Origin: Kryptolebias marmoratus
Lineage: Eukaryota > Chordata > Actinopteri > Cyprinodontiformes > Rivulidae
Direction: 5' to 3'
Length of the DNA stretch: 64,000 bases
Assembly: GCF_001649575.2 (NCBI RefSeq)
Contig: NC_051443.1
Coordinates: 15,688,051-15,752,050, forward strand
Of the stretch, positions 26,101-41,100 are shown piece by piece; the stretch's first letter is position 1; each line of letters begins with the position of its first letter. A program made the translations under genes and the position numbers. A model generated the notes under the pieces. The model had not been told where the DNA came from. It saw only the letters and a list, made by a program, of their open reading frames with translations, and ran no database searches.

Positions 26101-29100
26101 CAACTGGAAAAAAAAAACTGAATCAAGACTCTTTTGTCATCTTTTCCTCACAGTAAAGAATGCTGTGGGACAACTGAATAAAGTGAAGCAACATGTCAGC
26201 ACACGTTAGCAGACAAGGGACATATAATGTGTGATTTTAGCTTCAAGAGCAATAACAGCTTTTTAAATACCTACAACAATCAAACTAACTGTCTGTTAAT
26301 CCTTCTAAAGAATACAGTTCTTGTATTCTTGTGTTCTGATTGTTTCGCAGGCTGAGGTGCACGTTGTGTGGGTTGGAACCAAGCTCTCAAAAGGAACAAA
26401 TCCCATAACAAAAGTCATTGTATTACAGTTTGTCTCATACTTGACAAAACTATCAAGGATGCAAAAAAACAAGAAAGAAAACAGAATAAACAATACAACT
26501 ATGAACCAACAGGAAAAATACATTTACTCTGTTCAGTACAATATTCTTTCAGTACATTAAGCCAATTCTGAGCTTAACTTGTGTTTAGACACTTACAGTC
26601 TGATAAAACTATAAATATTTTTGCATGTTAATACATTTCTGTTCTTGTTTTTGTAAGCACAACTAGGCTAATGGACTCGTTTAACCAGTTAAAGCAGTTA
26701 TTGCTGCTTCTTTTTTTAATACTACTTGACATCATTACTGTCAACAAATTAATCTAAGGTTTGAAATATTGAAAATAAACTGACTGAAGAAATAAGACAG
26801 ATACATTGAAGTGTGGAGAACAGTCAAGTGAAAATGGACTTCCTTCTTTCTGACTGCACAATTCTTATTTTCTGCTTCACTTGCAGCTCACATGCACAAA
26901 AGCCTTTTCACAAACATTGTCTTTTGAAAAATTACTTTTTGCTTCGTTCACCGCTCAAAGCTCAAACGCATAATTCAATTAGTTGCTACGGCTGCTGGGA
27001 ATGTGTAACATGGAATCTGTGCAGTCACAGTCTTACTGAAGGCATGCTTATGCACTGTGAGTTTGTTGGACACAATGCAATGTCATGGGTCAACTGCTTT
27101 GTGTTTTAAATAGACCTAACCATTCAGTGTGCTCTTACATGTTTACACAACAAAATAAAAGATATGAAACACAAGCAGCTCCAGACAAGGGACAAAAAAA
27201 CAATACGCACCTTAAAGACTTTTATCAAAGACAGCTATATCAGTAATAATTACGTGCATGTGCATCTGCATACTTTTCAAACTATTTATATTGTTAATGT
27301 TCAATTGCATCCACTCACATAGTAGTTTACATACAAACAAGGACATAAAGTGAAGAAAAAAGGGGTTATTTTACTTACTGTTAAGCATTGCATATTCTCA
27401 GGGTGATTGGTTTCGGGGGCAGCACCATGGTTTGACAGCACAGCCTCTGAAATGTAGACAAAGGAATCACGAGCTGAGACAGTGCCTTTGGAGCACATTT
27501 TTCTCTGTGCCAATGCGAAACAGCTTTCTGGACGCACAAAAATAAACTCCTCAAACAGTTCTGAGAGTCCATAAAAGTGGCTCAAGACAGGTAACAGCAG
27601 GCGGTTGTGGCAACAGTTGTGTGGAGCAACATTTGTGGGGCCGATATCTGATATCGAGAACAAACGAAACCAAAATTTCAAAAACACCAGGTCAGATGCA
27701 TCAAAGACAAATCCTGTAAGGTGCGAGAATCCAACAACTTGCCAAAGAGAGAAATGAAAGTGAGAACAAGTGGGAGGGAGGGAAGAAGGGAGGGAGGGGT
27801 AAAAAAGAGAAAAGGAACTCCTCTCTCACTCTATTATCCGTCCGTCACAGGGCTCCGGGGGAGTTACTATGGTTACAGAGACTCATGCCTCAGTGTCCTT
27901 TTAACTATCGCTCATAAAGGCAGCATTCAGCATTGGATTACAATGCAAATCTCCCTGTTTTTCCTTTGGTTTCCTTTGGTTTCTTTATTCCAACCTTCTG
28001 TTTCCATCTGTGTATATCTCTCACTTTTTTTGTATTTGTCCTTCTGTGTACCCCTTTCTTCTGGATCACAAACTTTCAAGAAAACCACCCGAAAGTCACC
28101 CTCCGACAACAACGATTTCTTTTTACTAATCATTTTGTCCTTCCTCTTATCCCTCTGTCTTCTCTTCTGTCGCACTCTTATCTCCATCACCACAGGAGAA
28201 GGATAATCCTACCCTAGCCTGTGAATTGTTTTAAACTATGTTAGGCCAGTCTAAACAGCCCAAACATGAGTCAAAGACAATTATGAACAAATAATCATCA
28301 ATTACCTGTGTTTAAAGTCATTTTTAAAATGCCATTTGGAAAAACAAACATGCAGAAGATACAAACTTACAGATTACAAAAGTTACAAATAGTCTTTTTT
28401 TCAAAGAAAATCTTACATGGTAAAAAAATATAGATTGGCTGTAACACCTGGATCAAGAAAAACAGCATCAGTCATTGGGGGAAAATATGTATATTTATAT
28501 ATGTCACATTAAGTTTTAAACTTAATGTGACTGCCAACATTAGAAACCAAAGTAATCATTGTTTCTGTTTATTCTGAGGAAAAGTTCAATAAAATATGGG
28601 GCAATGTGATTCTTCATGTTTTGCAAGATAAATAAAACAAAACATAGCATTTTGTATCTTTTTAAGGTAAAAGTGGTCCCACTTATAGTGGTCAGCCTCT
28701 TTTGCATCACATCATCAGTTTGACAAAAAAAAATTCAAGTAACAATAATAAAAACAACATTTCTAAGAGGAGAAGAATAAAATATGCTTGTAGTTTGTTT
28801 ATTGTAGAACACAACATTAGAGTCTGGTCATTTTCCTCTATAACCCAACAGTTAAACTTAGATAGGTGTAGTAGCTGTTTTTAAAATTTTAATAGAGCAA
28901 ACCAACACTAAGAACCATAAGTAACAACAGAACCCCTGCTGTGCCTCAAATTAACATCAAAGTCTAAGAAGCAAAAGGGAACAAAAAAGCTAAATCTTCA
29001 GCTACCAACAAAGAGGTGCAATCGATGCCTGGACGTGAACCTACAGAGCAGAATGGAGCAGTAGCTCAAAAACTGTTCAATACGGCAAAAAAAGAAGAGA

Positions 29101-32100
29101 AACCAATATTTGTGTAAAACATGGCATTCTTAGTGTTTAGTGGGGGGTTGCATTAGCTTGGTTAGGCATGTTTAACCTAATCTTTACTTTACACGGATTG
29201 TTTTGTACGTGTATGACTCAATGACTAGCTAAAGCTTCATGCACCAAAAAAAAAAAAAAAACATTATTACTGTAATAATACAGTTTCACATTTTCAGATT
29301 TAATATTTACAAAAAAAAAAACAATATTGACTTTGTCCAGTAAACCTTGTGAAGCTGACAAAAAAAATAAAGAAGAAATACAGTCACTGACCACTCCCCA
29401 CTTTTCAGACAGCCGACTGTCTTTTTGGTGTATAAGGTCCATGAAAAAGAGATTCAGTTTCTTTTTAATCTCAAACCTCCTGGGGATGCAGCAAAAGAGA
29501 ATGGCTAACCTGGTTGGCATCAAGCCCAGATGAGAAGTCTTTTGTCTGAGAAAGACACAAACAGTAGGGTAAAAGATGTGGAGCAGCTTGCAATGAGAAA
29601 CATCAAGCATGACTGACATTAGAAAAGGGATAAAAGGAGGAACAATAACAGTGGGACAGTGGGAAAAGTATACAGCAGTAAAAAAAAAAAAAAGATAGTA
29701 AAGGAGAGTATGAATTTAAAAAGAAAGAGAATCACAAAAACGACAAAAACAAACAGAAAAAAGAATCGGAGAACGTCCACGGTCTATTGATGTTAAGTCA
29801 GACACTAACAGGTTTGACAGAACATAAAAAAGTCCTTGACTTTGGTCAAATCCCTTGTTGTACCGCTCATTCATTCAACACTAAGTCCCTCTTTTCACCT
29901 GCTGTTGCCAACAAATAAACACTTGATGAGGAGAGTGGAAAAGCCAAAAGGAAGGAGATGACTTTTACTTCACCTCTGTGGCAAACCACAAACTTCAGTT
30001 TACAAAACCTTTAAACTGAATTGAAAAGCAAATAAATGTTCAAAGTGAAATTCATTTGTTTCAGTTTAACATTAATTATAACCAAAAGTAAAAATACTAA
30101 CTAAAGATACATAAAAACAAAGGTAAATTCATATTTTCATCATAAAGTAAGTTCCCTGAGATGGTAAAATATGGCCACAATATCTGGTAACGATAAATGA
30201 GTAATAATCTGATTACTTTTGACTGGAAATTCCCATACAGTCAGCTTTTAAGATGCTTCAGTAAAAAATGTCCAGTTTACAAAAACACACCTAGGGAAAT
30301 ATTGCCATTGTCAATACTATAGTACATCTAACTAAACTTTTCTTGTTGTAGTAATCTGTTTTACAAGAGAACCAGCAAACCGTGTTTTGTGCAAGTTATG
30401 TTTGACTGACTAGACAAAAACACGACCTGGATAGGGACACAATTACACACAAACAGGCAACCAGGGGTCCTAATGATGCAGCATGAGTGATGCTCGGTGC
30501 AGCAGGAAACAAAATAATGAGATGACATCAAGTAGTTTTTTTTATTATAGATGTCCCTGAAATAAGAGAGGCTTAGAATAACTCAGTTAAACTGCTCAGG
30601 GGTATTAGTTTCTAATGTTTATTTTTTTTTACATATATAATTTTTACAAATCTTTTTTGTTTGTTTAACCATTAAGAACTTCATTATCCATAAGTATATT
30701 TTCCTTTTCTGTATTCCTTTAGTTTGAAGCCACAAAAAATAAGTAAATGAAAACATGTAGGATGTGATGCGACATGATGCAATGCAATACAAGTCAATAC
30801 AAGATGATGAGATACTTTATACTTAATTGACCTCTTGGGGAAACTTGTCTTAGATCCAAAGTGCTTCACAGTTAATTAAACAGAGAATAAACACACAGAC
30901 CACACCAACTGTGCGTGTAATCACAACACGACACATGTAGTTCATACAATGGTAAGTACACATGTAGTAACTCATACTGAATACTGCAAACTCTTCTTAG
31001 CAAAAGTAAAATAAAAAACACAAAGCACTTAGTAAATATTGCAGACCCATATAACCTATAGCATCAAATGACACTTTAAAAGTCTGATAGAGGTGGGTAC
31101 ATATAATAGTTTTTGAGTATTTCAGGTCATATTATGCAACTCACTACTGGGCTGAGAAAATGATGTCTGAAGATGTTTTTATTGGGTAAATCAAGTGAGT
31201 TTGATATAATTTTAAGTTTTTTTATATAGTTCTTGTCAGAATAATTGTTAACCCTGAATTTTAGGAGCATAATTTAGAGTATCAGCATGCAAAGTAACAA
31301 GTTTTAAACAGCAAGCATTAGTGTTTTTTATAAACAGAATATTTCATCAGAATTTTGAAGGTTATTGAAAACAAAACTTCATATTAGTAAAAAAAATACT
31401 AAGTCAAGAACCTTGTAATCTAAACAAGGTTGGTACTCTTGTGCCGTGTTTGAGATGTATGCAGCCTTTGGATGGTAGTGGGCACATGACTCAAGCATAA
31501 ACTAAAAGGTTTGCACCTTCAGCACGAAACAAAATGCATGCATGTCCCACTTTGTGTTGTTGTTTGAGTGACTTAAAGGGTTGCAAAAACAGCTGTACTG
31601 CCTTGTACTTTATGAAGTAACTGTACAAATTTTATTTAATTAAATCTTATTTAGTTTGATACTTTATTGAGTTTCAGATCTGTAAGACTGCTTGACTGGT
31701 GCTGCTTTGCTGCCATCCAAAACCTAACATAAAACTCAAATTATAAGCATTAAAGCACTGATTCTTTCACACTTCAGCAGCCATTGAATAACAGAACGAC
31801 TGACTCCGTGATGTGATGTTGAACACGATGAGATTGATACCAGATTCAATCAAAAGATTGATAAAAGAATAGATTCTACCACTGTTTTATTGCAGAGAAC
31901 CTGCAAAAACATGACCTTTGTTACATCCTTCTGCTTCCCCACTGGCCTGGCAGCGGCAGTTCGGGAATCCTGGTGTGATACATATGGACTTTTTTGTCTT
32001 AATTGGCTTTAATGGCAGATAACAGTGCATAAATATAAAATTTATCTGGGGAGATTTGCAGCAGATTTTCTCAACTCTTGCTTTTAAACCTCAGTACGCT

Positions 32101-35100
32101 TATATTTTTATTAACTCTGTGCATTATTTCTATAAATTCTAAAGCCTGAAATGCCTTAAAAAAAGACAAATGTATTTTGGAGACAAGTCCTGTGGATTTA
32201 ATAAGCTAATATATACTTCTGTAGAAAAGAATTAATGATCTCTAAGTTTGTGCTGCAGTCAGCCATCCAAAGAAAAATTCCCCATTTTGATTTCAGGATG
32301 AAAGAAGTAAACATCTGTAAAAATGCTAAAGATCAATAGAAAATGCCTTCAGCAACAAGACATTGATTCTTAACACTATAAAATCTACAATGAACTATCT
32401 CAAGAGAAGTGAGTTGAAGACTTTTGCCCTCAGTCCTCAAATCTGAACATCATTAAAATTATCTGGACATACAGTACTTCAAAAGAGCAGTATGTGCAAG
32501 ACCATCCAAGAATCTTTCACAATTACAATTCTTCTTATATCAAAATAGGCAAAAATCTTTCATAACACAAAAGGAAACACCCCTCACTGTGTACATGCAT
32601 AGTAATACTTGTAATACAGGCAGATGACAGAGCCTCAACCTTTTCTAATTTGCTACTTTTTATAACCTGCAAAATATAAAACCAATAATAATAATACCTT
32701 TGCCTTTAATATTCAAGAAATATATTAACTTATTTCCACCTGAAAATCATGACATGCCATTGTACTAGTTAAGAATGATGAGGGTATGGGAAGACTACAA
32801 TATGCTTTTTTTTTATTTTTTAACAGCCCAACTTCTTCCAGATCTGCAAGCTTAGTTCTACCTACCTTCTCCATAGGTAAATTAATTCCAGTTTTCTTTG
32901 TGTGTCCGTGGCTGCTTTAGTTACTGAAATCCTTTGCCTTAGAGACTGACACATATTAGTGTCCAACAACTTTAGATTAAAGGTTATGAGGGGGTTTTCT
33001 GTCCACAGAGAATCAAAGTGTGACCTTAGAAGCATGCTGGTCAAATTAATTATACTTGTGTTATTGCACCACAAGCAGGTAAAATGCTTTTTTAAAGACC
33101 TGGTTTTTAAAATCTGATTTCCTTAAAATGCATTAATCTAAGTAAAGGATGTTGAGATTCAATGAACCAAAAAGTGACTGAGCTATCTTTACAGACAGAT
33201 TATCCGGCCCACCAAATTTTACTTGAATGTGTTTTGCATCTGCTGTTTTGGAGAAGCGGCTTCGTTCTCCTGTCACACAGGAGAACAAAGATTACCAGTG
33301 GGTCAAATGCTTCGTTTCACATCAAGTGGATGTGAGCCTGGAGTCAGTGTTACCCTTCAGAGCAAGAATCAGATGCATGGCATGTCAGACCTAAATAAAC
33401 TCACCAACACGTTATCTCATATGATCACATGCTCACACGAGCCCACTGATTCATCACAGCAGACATTAACAAGCACAAAGTGAGAAAAAAAAACTCTAAC
33501 CCTTCCCCCATGTCAATGTAAAACCCCTCCAATTCTAGTTAATCACATAGTGTTCAATCTAATCTGCTGATTTAAAGGCCCAGCTTGCCATCTGGAAAAG
33601 CTTGGCAGTGTTTATGTATGGGTGCCCAGTGCGACCGGGTCCCCAATAGGCTGTTGTGAAAATGTGAAACAAATATGTTTATGATGCAGATGACACACTT
33701 TTAAATGCACAGCCCCAGTGGGTGTTCTGCTATTTTGGCTTTCGCATATTTACAGACCCACATCATGAGCTTGTCGGAGAGAAGAGCATTACCCGTGGAG
33801 AAAAACACACACACAGAGAGACACCCACACACACACGTACATGTCTCTGTAGGTCACTTTTCTCCACTGGCACAATGAACGCAAGCCAAAAAAAAGAGCA
33901 GAGCTACATCTATTAAACAGCAATCAGTGATTAAGTAAATAGATTTTACGTGCATGATAAATTGTTCACGCAAACAAACAGGATTTATGCAACTTTTTAA
34001 CAAGAAAAATTGATAAAAGCAGCACATCAGATTTTAGTTTTATGTTTTCCTCTTTTTCTCCAAGGTCTTCATTTACACTTTTAATTTTCTGTCTAAACTT
34101 TCAGAACAGTGTCTGAACACACTTCAAATGATTTCCTGTAAATAATGTCATTACATGCAGAGCAGCATTTGAAGCGCTACGACCAATAAATTGGGGTGGG
34201 ATAAAAGAGTCTCCAACCACTGCTTCAGAAATGTTCCTTGAAAATCAGTACTAATTGCCCTGTCTCGCTTATCTCAGAAAACGCTGTTTAGCTGCCATTC
34301 ATGCACGGCCTTTCTAGTTCAGTCACTCAACTCGCGTTTAGCAAAGTTTACATGGCAGCCATTTTATTACAGCTCTACAGTGTAATTAGCTGTCAACACT
34401 CGGCAGATAGGTTTTGTTGTCGCTGCAGAAAGCCTGAACCATGCAAAAAGACATTATGTCTAAGTCACAATGGTCCTAGAAAGTGAAGAGAAGCATGACA
34501 AATGACAATATGATTGTCAGAGAATTCACCCCTTTTCTGTTCTGTGGGCATATTTCCCATCAAGTCTTCTGCATCGCTTGTGTAATAACGTGTGTTTACT
34601 TTTAAAAGAACCTGTAAGGTGATGTGTCTAAACTTAGCAATATAATCAAAATTTACTTGAAGCAAGTAACACTGTTCATCTTGTGACAAGCATGGTTGTC
34701 TTGGGAAAACCTGTATCCTGGCACTCACTGGGATGTTACTTTGACAACTGCCAACAAAGCATTTTTGCACACCAATACTTTTCACATGGCAACAGCCGGA
34801 CAGCAGTGAGTCTCAAAAAAGCTCCTCATAAAGGAGCTCAAGGTCCACAACAAAGAATCTGAGGTGTTCATGCAGCTTCAAAGCTTCCAAGATACCACTT
34901 TCGTGAGATCTGATGCGGAGAATAAACTTTTTCTGCAAAAACCCCGACCCCAGGAGGCCACGGCAAAGGGAATCTACCACAAATGTCCCAACATCAGGCA
35001 TTGCACGACACTCCACAGATGTTTTCTTGTCCGTGCTCATGTGCACAGGGGCATTTGGCAGCAAAAAAGTTCAACTACTCAGTATCGAGCAGGACACAAT

Positions 35101-38100
35101 AATGTCATGATTGATCAATGTATAGTCCATGCCCCTAAACCAACAATGTTTCCCTCTCACTCTGTCAGATTAGCGCAGCATCATGTGTCGATGGGCTGCC
35201 AGCTTTGTAGTCAAACATGATTCTACCTCCAGAGATTTGACCTGGTGCTGACAAGGCTGTGACCTGGCACACATCTCTGAGAGAGGGATTAACCAGTCGC
35301 ACTATGACAGTGTCTCTCTGGTGAGCACATTAACGTGGATCAACATCCAGGCTTGTAAAGGACAATATCTGCCAAATAATTTTTACTCAGCGTATATTAA
35401 GTTATAGTAATGCACTTTAAAAAAAGGTTTGCTTATATTTTCTTATGATATGTAAAATCTTTATACACAACACGACTGACTGGCCTTAAAGGCAATGGCT
35501 TGTTGAAATGAACACACAAATAATGATTTTTAATTTGTCTTAAGTTAATTTTGACTGAAAGGCAGTGTTTAATCTGAGACCCTTCAGATTCCCCATGCTG
35601 CTGCAGTGGAACAGCATCACTTGGTTCAACTGCGGGTCAAATCTTTTAAACTGAACTTGCAAATCTCATTTATTTTATGAGTGCTCCTTTTAATGAACCA
35701 TGCTGTAAATTTAGGACTATTCTTGGTTTAAGGCTACTATGAAATGCCAAAGTGTGAATAAAATGGATTTGTGTTAAAATAGGTGGGTTCTGGGTGTGGC
35801 AAAGACAGTTTTTTTTTTGTTTGTTTGTTTTGTATATGTTTATGGTCAGATAATTTTTTAGAATGGTGACTTTAGTCTTGGTTTTCTAACAAAACAGAAA
35901 AACCCAAATGATTGTTTGAAACAAGCATTAAAATGATGTGAAACAGGAAATTCATTTTGTAAAGTAAAAACACAATTACTGGGTGCTGCTAAGTTTGTAA
36001 TTTTATTCCTGACATGAATTTTCTTTTTTTTTTCTACCAAGTCTCTAAAAGTTTAATTGCTTCCCTTTTTTTTAACAAAAGTGTTTTTATCTAATAAATT
36101 TGAAACTTAGATCTTAATCATGTACTGAACACAAACCTAACACAAAGGTGTGTAATGAAATAAATAACAATTGTTCTTCTTTTTTATTTTTCTTTATTTT
36201 TTATTTTTTTTTGGCAAATTAAAGTCTTTACTTTATTGGCATTGTGTTCTTCCTAATTACACAGACTGTGTTTTTAAAACAGTGGCTCGAAATTATTGCC
36301 AATAAAAGAATCTTGCCAAATGGACAGTAGAAAACAGAATTTAAATAATTTAATAAACCAAGAAACATACAACCAACAGCTCTAATACTCATATTCTGCA
36401 GATGAATGCACAAATATTACCAGAAGTCTGATATGAAGATAAAACTTTCTAAAGTTCGATAGTTTCATGAGTTTGCTTTTCCACCTACCTTTCTGTTTTC
36501 AGAAGGAAGCAAACTAATAACCATTGATTAAGGATTGTTAATTTAATCTAAACACATAGGAATAAACCTATGTCCGCAGACAAAAAACTGTTCAGGATGT
36601 TGTATCTAAGTTGTTGGTTCCAGGGTAAAACTAAATCATAGCTGCTGCTATTGCAGTTGTATAATTATAAATAGAGGATTTTTGGAAATGTAGCAAAATA
36701 ATGAATGTTTCTTAAGTCTAAAAGGTTAAAAAAACAAGCTGAGCTTGAATATAGCCCTGTTCCTACCAGATATTTCAGGATCTTCACTGAGAGAGATATC
36801 AGACGCTTACAATATAAATACAATTTTATTTCTGCAGTAAACAACACAAAATTACCTGACAGTTGCAAGTAGACTGAGAAACTGTATCTATAAAATTAAT
36901 TAATAAAGTAATTAACTCTAGTTATAGGAAGGAAAAATATGTTTTTACAATAACTGATAAAGACAAATGTTTATTGATACCATCAGATAATCAAGTGTAT
37001 CTTTTTAAAACATAAAAGATAACAAACACTAATAAATCCTCTATTATTAGTAGTAGATTCTCTATTATGACAGCAGGCATGATGGACAGTGTGGGTCACA
37101 TTAGTTACAGTTAATACACAGAAGAATCACTGAGTCCATTCTGCCAAGGAAGAAAAATAAAAGAATCCGACAAACATGTCACAGTGAATAAAAAAACAGT
37201 TATATTTGAGAGAAAACATAGAGCCGAGTGAATTAAAAATACAAATGAGAAGGAAGTGTGAAATGGACATGACAGCGAAAACGCTCAGGACTGTTGAAAA
37301 ACAAAACACGATTTATCACCGTGAAAGAATGAAATAGAAATGGACAGAAAACAAAAGGAGACGTCAGTGAGTGTTTGGGTGCATATTGAGCGTCACTGTA
37401 ATGACTGAGGTTTGGGTCATTTCTATGTCAGTACATGTCATGCTGCAGCAGCGCCTCCATGGCCTACATTCTGCCAGCTGGCAACACACGAGTGCATGCA
37501 TGAGTATGCATCCTCTACTGACACGCACAGGCACACAGACCAGATGAGACAGTAGTGGGGCGATATTGTCATAGGGAAAGATGAAAACATTATACATATT
37601 TTAATGCAATAAAGCATGCAACTTTTGCAGTCCACGCCATGCTGTAAAGTTCATCATCTTGCAAATTCGTGCAGTGATCTTCCTCAGAACTAGCAGGTAC
37701 AAATTCTGTGACAAGAACACCTTTCACATGTCAGATCTAAAGGCTAAACGGATAATTTGCCCATGTAACCCTGAAGTAAAAGTCAGTGTACCCATTTGTT
37801 TCCTCCTGGCTGAGTCTTGTCCAATCTGATACCTCTGTCCCAGTTCCATCCAGAGAAGCATAAAACTAATTTTAAAGTTGCATGAGAAAGATTAGCCTAG
37901 TTCAGCCAAGCGGCGTAAATTGGGATGGGTTAGCTAACGTCTTATGATATCCCCGCCATTCTCACAGGCAAAAAATGGTATGTAAATAGAGACAGAGAAG
38001 TCACTTGGCAAAAAGAGGCCTAGGGCTGTGGAGAGTTAAACAAAGAGCGTGTGGGAGTATTTCTATGTCATAGGGTCAAACTGATGCTAGCAATCAATAA

Positions 38101-41100
38101 TCCACTCAGTGGGTAAGATAAGCCCCTTCAGGGGTCTATCACTGAAAATAATTGTGTCCAATTTAGCCAAGGAGGAGAGAAGTAGATAAGAACTGGGAGA
38201 TAAGCAACATGTCCTCAGTGTCATAAAAACTACAACAATGGAATACCAGCAAGAATATAAATGCAGAAGGGAAATGTAACGACACATTGAGAGAAGAGCA
38301 ACAATAAAAACAAAGTAAAAGTAAAAAACAGGGAAAGAATGACAGAAAATAAGGCAAAAGAGAACACATTTTTTTACAGCATCTTTATATCCAACCACTA
38401 CTGTCCACGTTGCAGGTTTGCTGCTTTGCAATGCCCCGTGCAACTTCCAAAACAAACCCATGTGAGGTGAGAAAAGTCAAGAAGAATAACACAAGCATGG
38501 TACTCACCTAGTCTAGGCTGCCCTTATGGCTGACAGAGAAGCATAACTCCATCACACACATCAGTACCACCATCAACTACAACTGAGGAGAATCATCAGC
38601 AGGAAAAGAAGGAGCCCTCAAAGATAATGAGAAGAGATAAAAGAGTCCAATCAGATGTAACTGTGTGTGGTGTGTCTGTGTGTAAGGGGAGAGCCACTCC
38701 AGCCAGCAATGAATGGTCGAGGAGAGCTCTGTCTCAATCTCTCTTTCTGGCAACTGTGACGCGTCAGGGTTTCATCCAGACCCCTCCCTCCTCTCCGCTC
38801 TCTCAGTTTTTCTCTCATTCGCTCGCCTAATCCTTTTTCTTTTTCTCTCTCTTAATCCCTCGCTACCCCAGTCCGGTCCACCTCCTAGTCTGAAGACTGA
38901 TTTAAAAAAAAAACATACAGCAGGGAGCCGGGCGCACACAAGCACGAGAGTATACCGTGAGTTTATGGCATGTGTTTAGCATATACGAGTTGTTTTTCAT
39001 GAGTTATGTTTATTCCAGAATGGTTTGTCTGCAAACACTGTTGGACAATAAAGTAATATTTCTATCTGGTCTCTGCTTCCCCACCTTTTTAAATTTCACT
39101 ACTTTCCATACTGTTGTATGTTGTTGTAACTTTTATGTTCATTTACATTTTAGCAATATTAGTTAATTAGGATAGGAAATGTCCCAGTACTCCTACTAAT
39201 CCAAAATTATTCTCGGAACTGAAAAAAACAAGCCAGTTTAAGATAACTTAAAGATCCACAGCCTTCTTAAATACAATAAAGTGTGCTAAAGACTCTCTAG
39301 TGACCCCGTTCCACCCAGTGGTTATGTAAACATCAGAGACAAAAATATGTATTTTTCACTGGTGAACGTAACTAAAAAGGGTTTGTCTTTCACCAACCAT
39401 CATCCTCCAGTCCACCCAACAACTGATTCATCAAAGCAGTAAGGGTTTCCCTGTGTGCTCACTTTTTTATCACAGTATCTAACTTAGCCTACAGCTGTAA
39501 TACTCAGTAGTTGACATCTAGAGTGCACATTTTCTTTTTTCACCTAAAAACAAACTTGGGGGCATTTGTTCAGGTAGTTTGGTTGATCTGGGTTGATGAG
39601 TTGGATGTTATTTGGCATTTCCATGTGACACATTTCAAAGCTAGGAATACTGGAAGGGGATGTCTTAAACACTTAAAATTGCTTTTAACCATTAAAGTGT
39701 AAACGTTTTGTATTATGACATATTCAGGATACATTTTTGTCATTGCAGCTGCACAAAAGAAGGAATCTGAGCCTTAGTCATCACTGTTCTCTGACTTCTA
39801 ATGAGGTTAGCCTACCAGTGTTGCTGTGATTGTGTTGTCTGGGCACTTTTAGATGCTTCTTTCTCCCCAGCTCCTCCCCAAGTAGGTAGTACCAGCCTTG
39901 AACCTCCTAAAGTGCAAACAAAAACATGCACACGTGTGATAGTGTGTATTATGAACACATGCACATTAATAATCACTGTGAACTAAAAGATTCAACATAA
40001 TAAGGACTAAATTAGAAATGAATCATCACAGTGACTGTACAAATATGTGGGGCAGGGAGAAACTCACAAACACAAAAAGAATGAGTTTGTTTGTCTGCGT
40101 CTTTAGGGCTGAAAATACTCACACACGCACACACACACTTACCAGTCACAACACTTTAATTTGTTTTAGCATTTGATGCTTAAACATCTGTAGTGCTGTA
40201 TTGTAAACTATATTAGGTTTGTGTGTTTTTGAATTTGTGTAAATGTACATCTGTGTTATTTCTTTAACTGTTTTATGCTTAAAAGACACCATGCAGCCTG
40301 CAGCAGATTGGGCCTGATTCATAATCCTGATGGACACGGTTTTACTAACAATAGCTTAACAAGACTATTCAATTTTGCCAAAATTCTACTGTCACACATT
40401 TGTTGTAACACACATATGCACACTTTCAGCCATCTTCTTTACACTGAATAATGTGGCAGTATGGATAATGACAATAATCTCCGTATATAAAGCATCTTAT
40501 CGAAGTGGACAGATTTCTGCATGCTGTGGAACAAGGGGGAGGATAGGCAATGAACTTATTTAGAAGAATGGGGGAGGGGAGGGCATATGTCCTGAAAAAC
40601 AGGGAGGGATTTAAGCCATCGTTCGATATTACCCTGCCCATGTGGAAAAAAGGGGAAAGATTGGGGCATAAAGAGTGCAAAGAGGTAAAAGCACCACGTG
40701 ACAAAAGGGTGAAAACAAATGACGAGATGTGACAGCAGCTCCCAAAACAACAGCAAACACTTAAACCCAAAATGCTTCGGAAAAATAAACCAAAAAAACC
40801 AACAGTAAGACAGAAAAGGCAAACAGACTGGGACTGACTTGTAGGAAAAGATGAATGAAACAACAACAGAAGAGGAAAACGGATGTGGTACAGAGGATGA
40901 GGTGACAGTACTCCCTATGACTCAAAGCCAAATCATTCTTATTAGCATATTAAGCCAATTAAATATTAATTGAGATAAATGTTAGAGGAAACAACCCGTA
41001 AGCTTCAATGAAATATAACTTGTTTTGATGTTTGATTTTCATGTAAATGTCGGAGTTAAACAGTACATACAAAAAATTATTTATATTATTATAAATCACA

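Larger units (their letters stand above)
16942..27378. other. large rgs3 intron before the PDZ exons
   Basis: At 10.4 kb it is one of the largest introns. It contains a CpG-rich block and candidate alternative first exon (19966-20700), a long CA repeat (23122-23179), purine-rich stretches (24070-24400), and the single ambiguous base at 25333. No other gene is supported. Confidence 0.7.
27447..39815. other. largest rgs3 intron (between C2 and PDZ linker exons)
   Basis: At 12.4 kb it holds a purine tract (27765-27800 lies just outside, in its first bases), a 29-base palindrome (28503-28531), a repeat tail (30810-30900), GC-richer unique islands (34100-34470, 34800-35350), and a promoter-like zone with a splice donor near 38.5-38.9 kb. 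No other gene is supported. Confidence 0.7.

Noticed and set aside
34813..35064. Minus-strand 83-codon frame in the GC-richer island
   Set aside because: No family recognised and no splice support; overlapping open frames exist on the other strand too.
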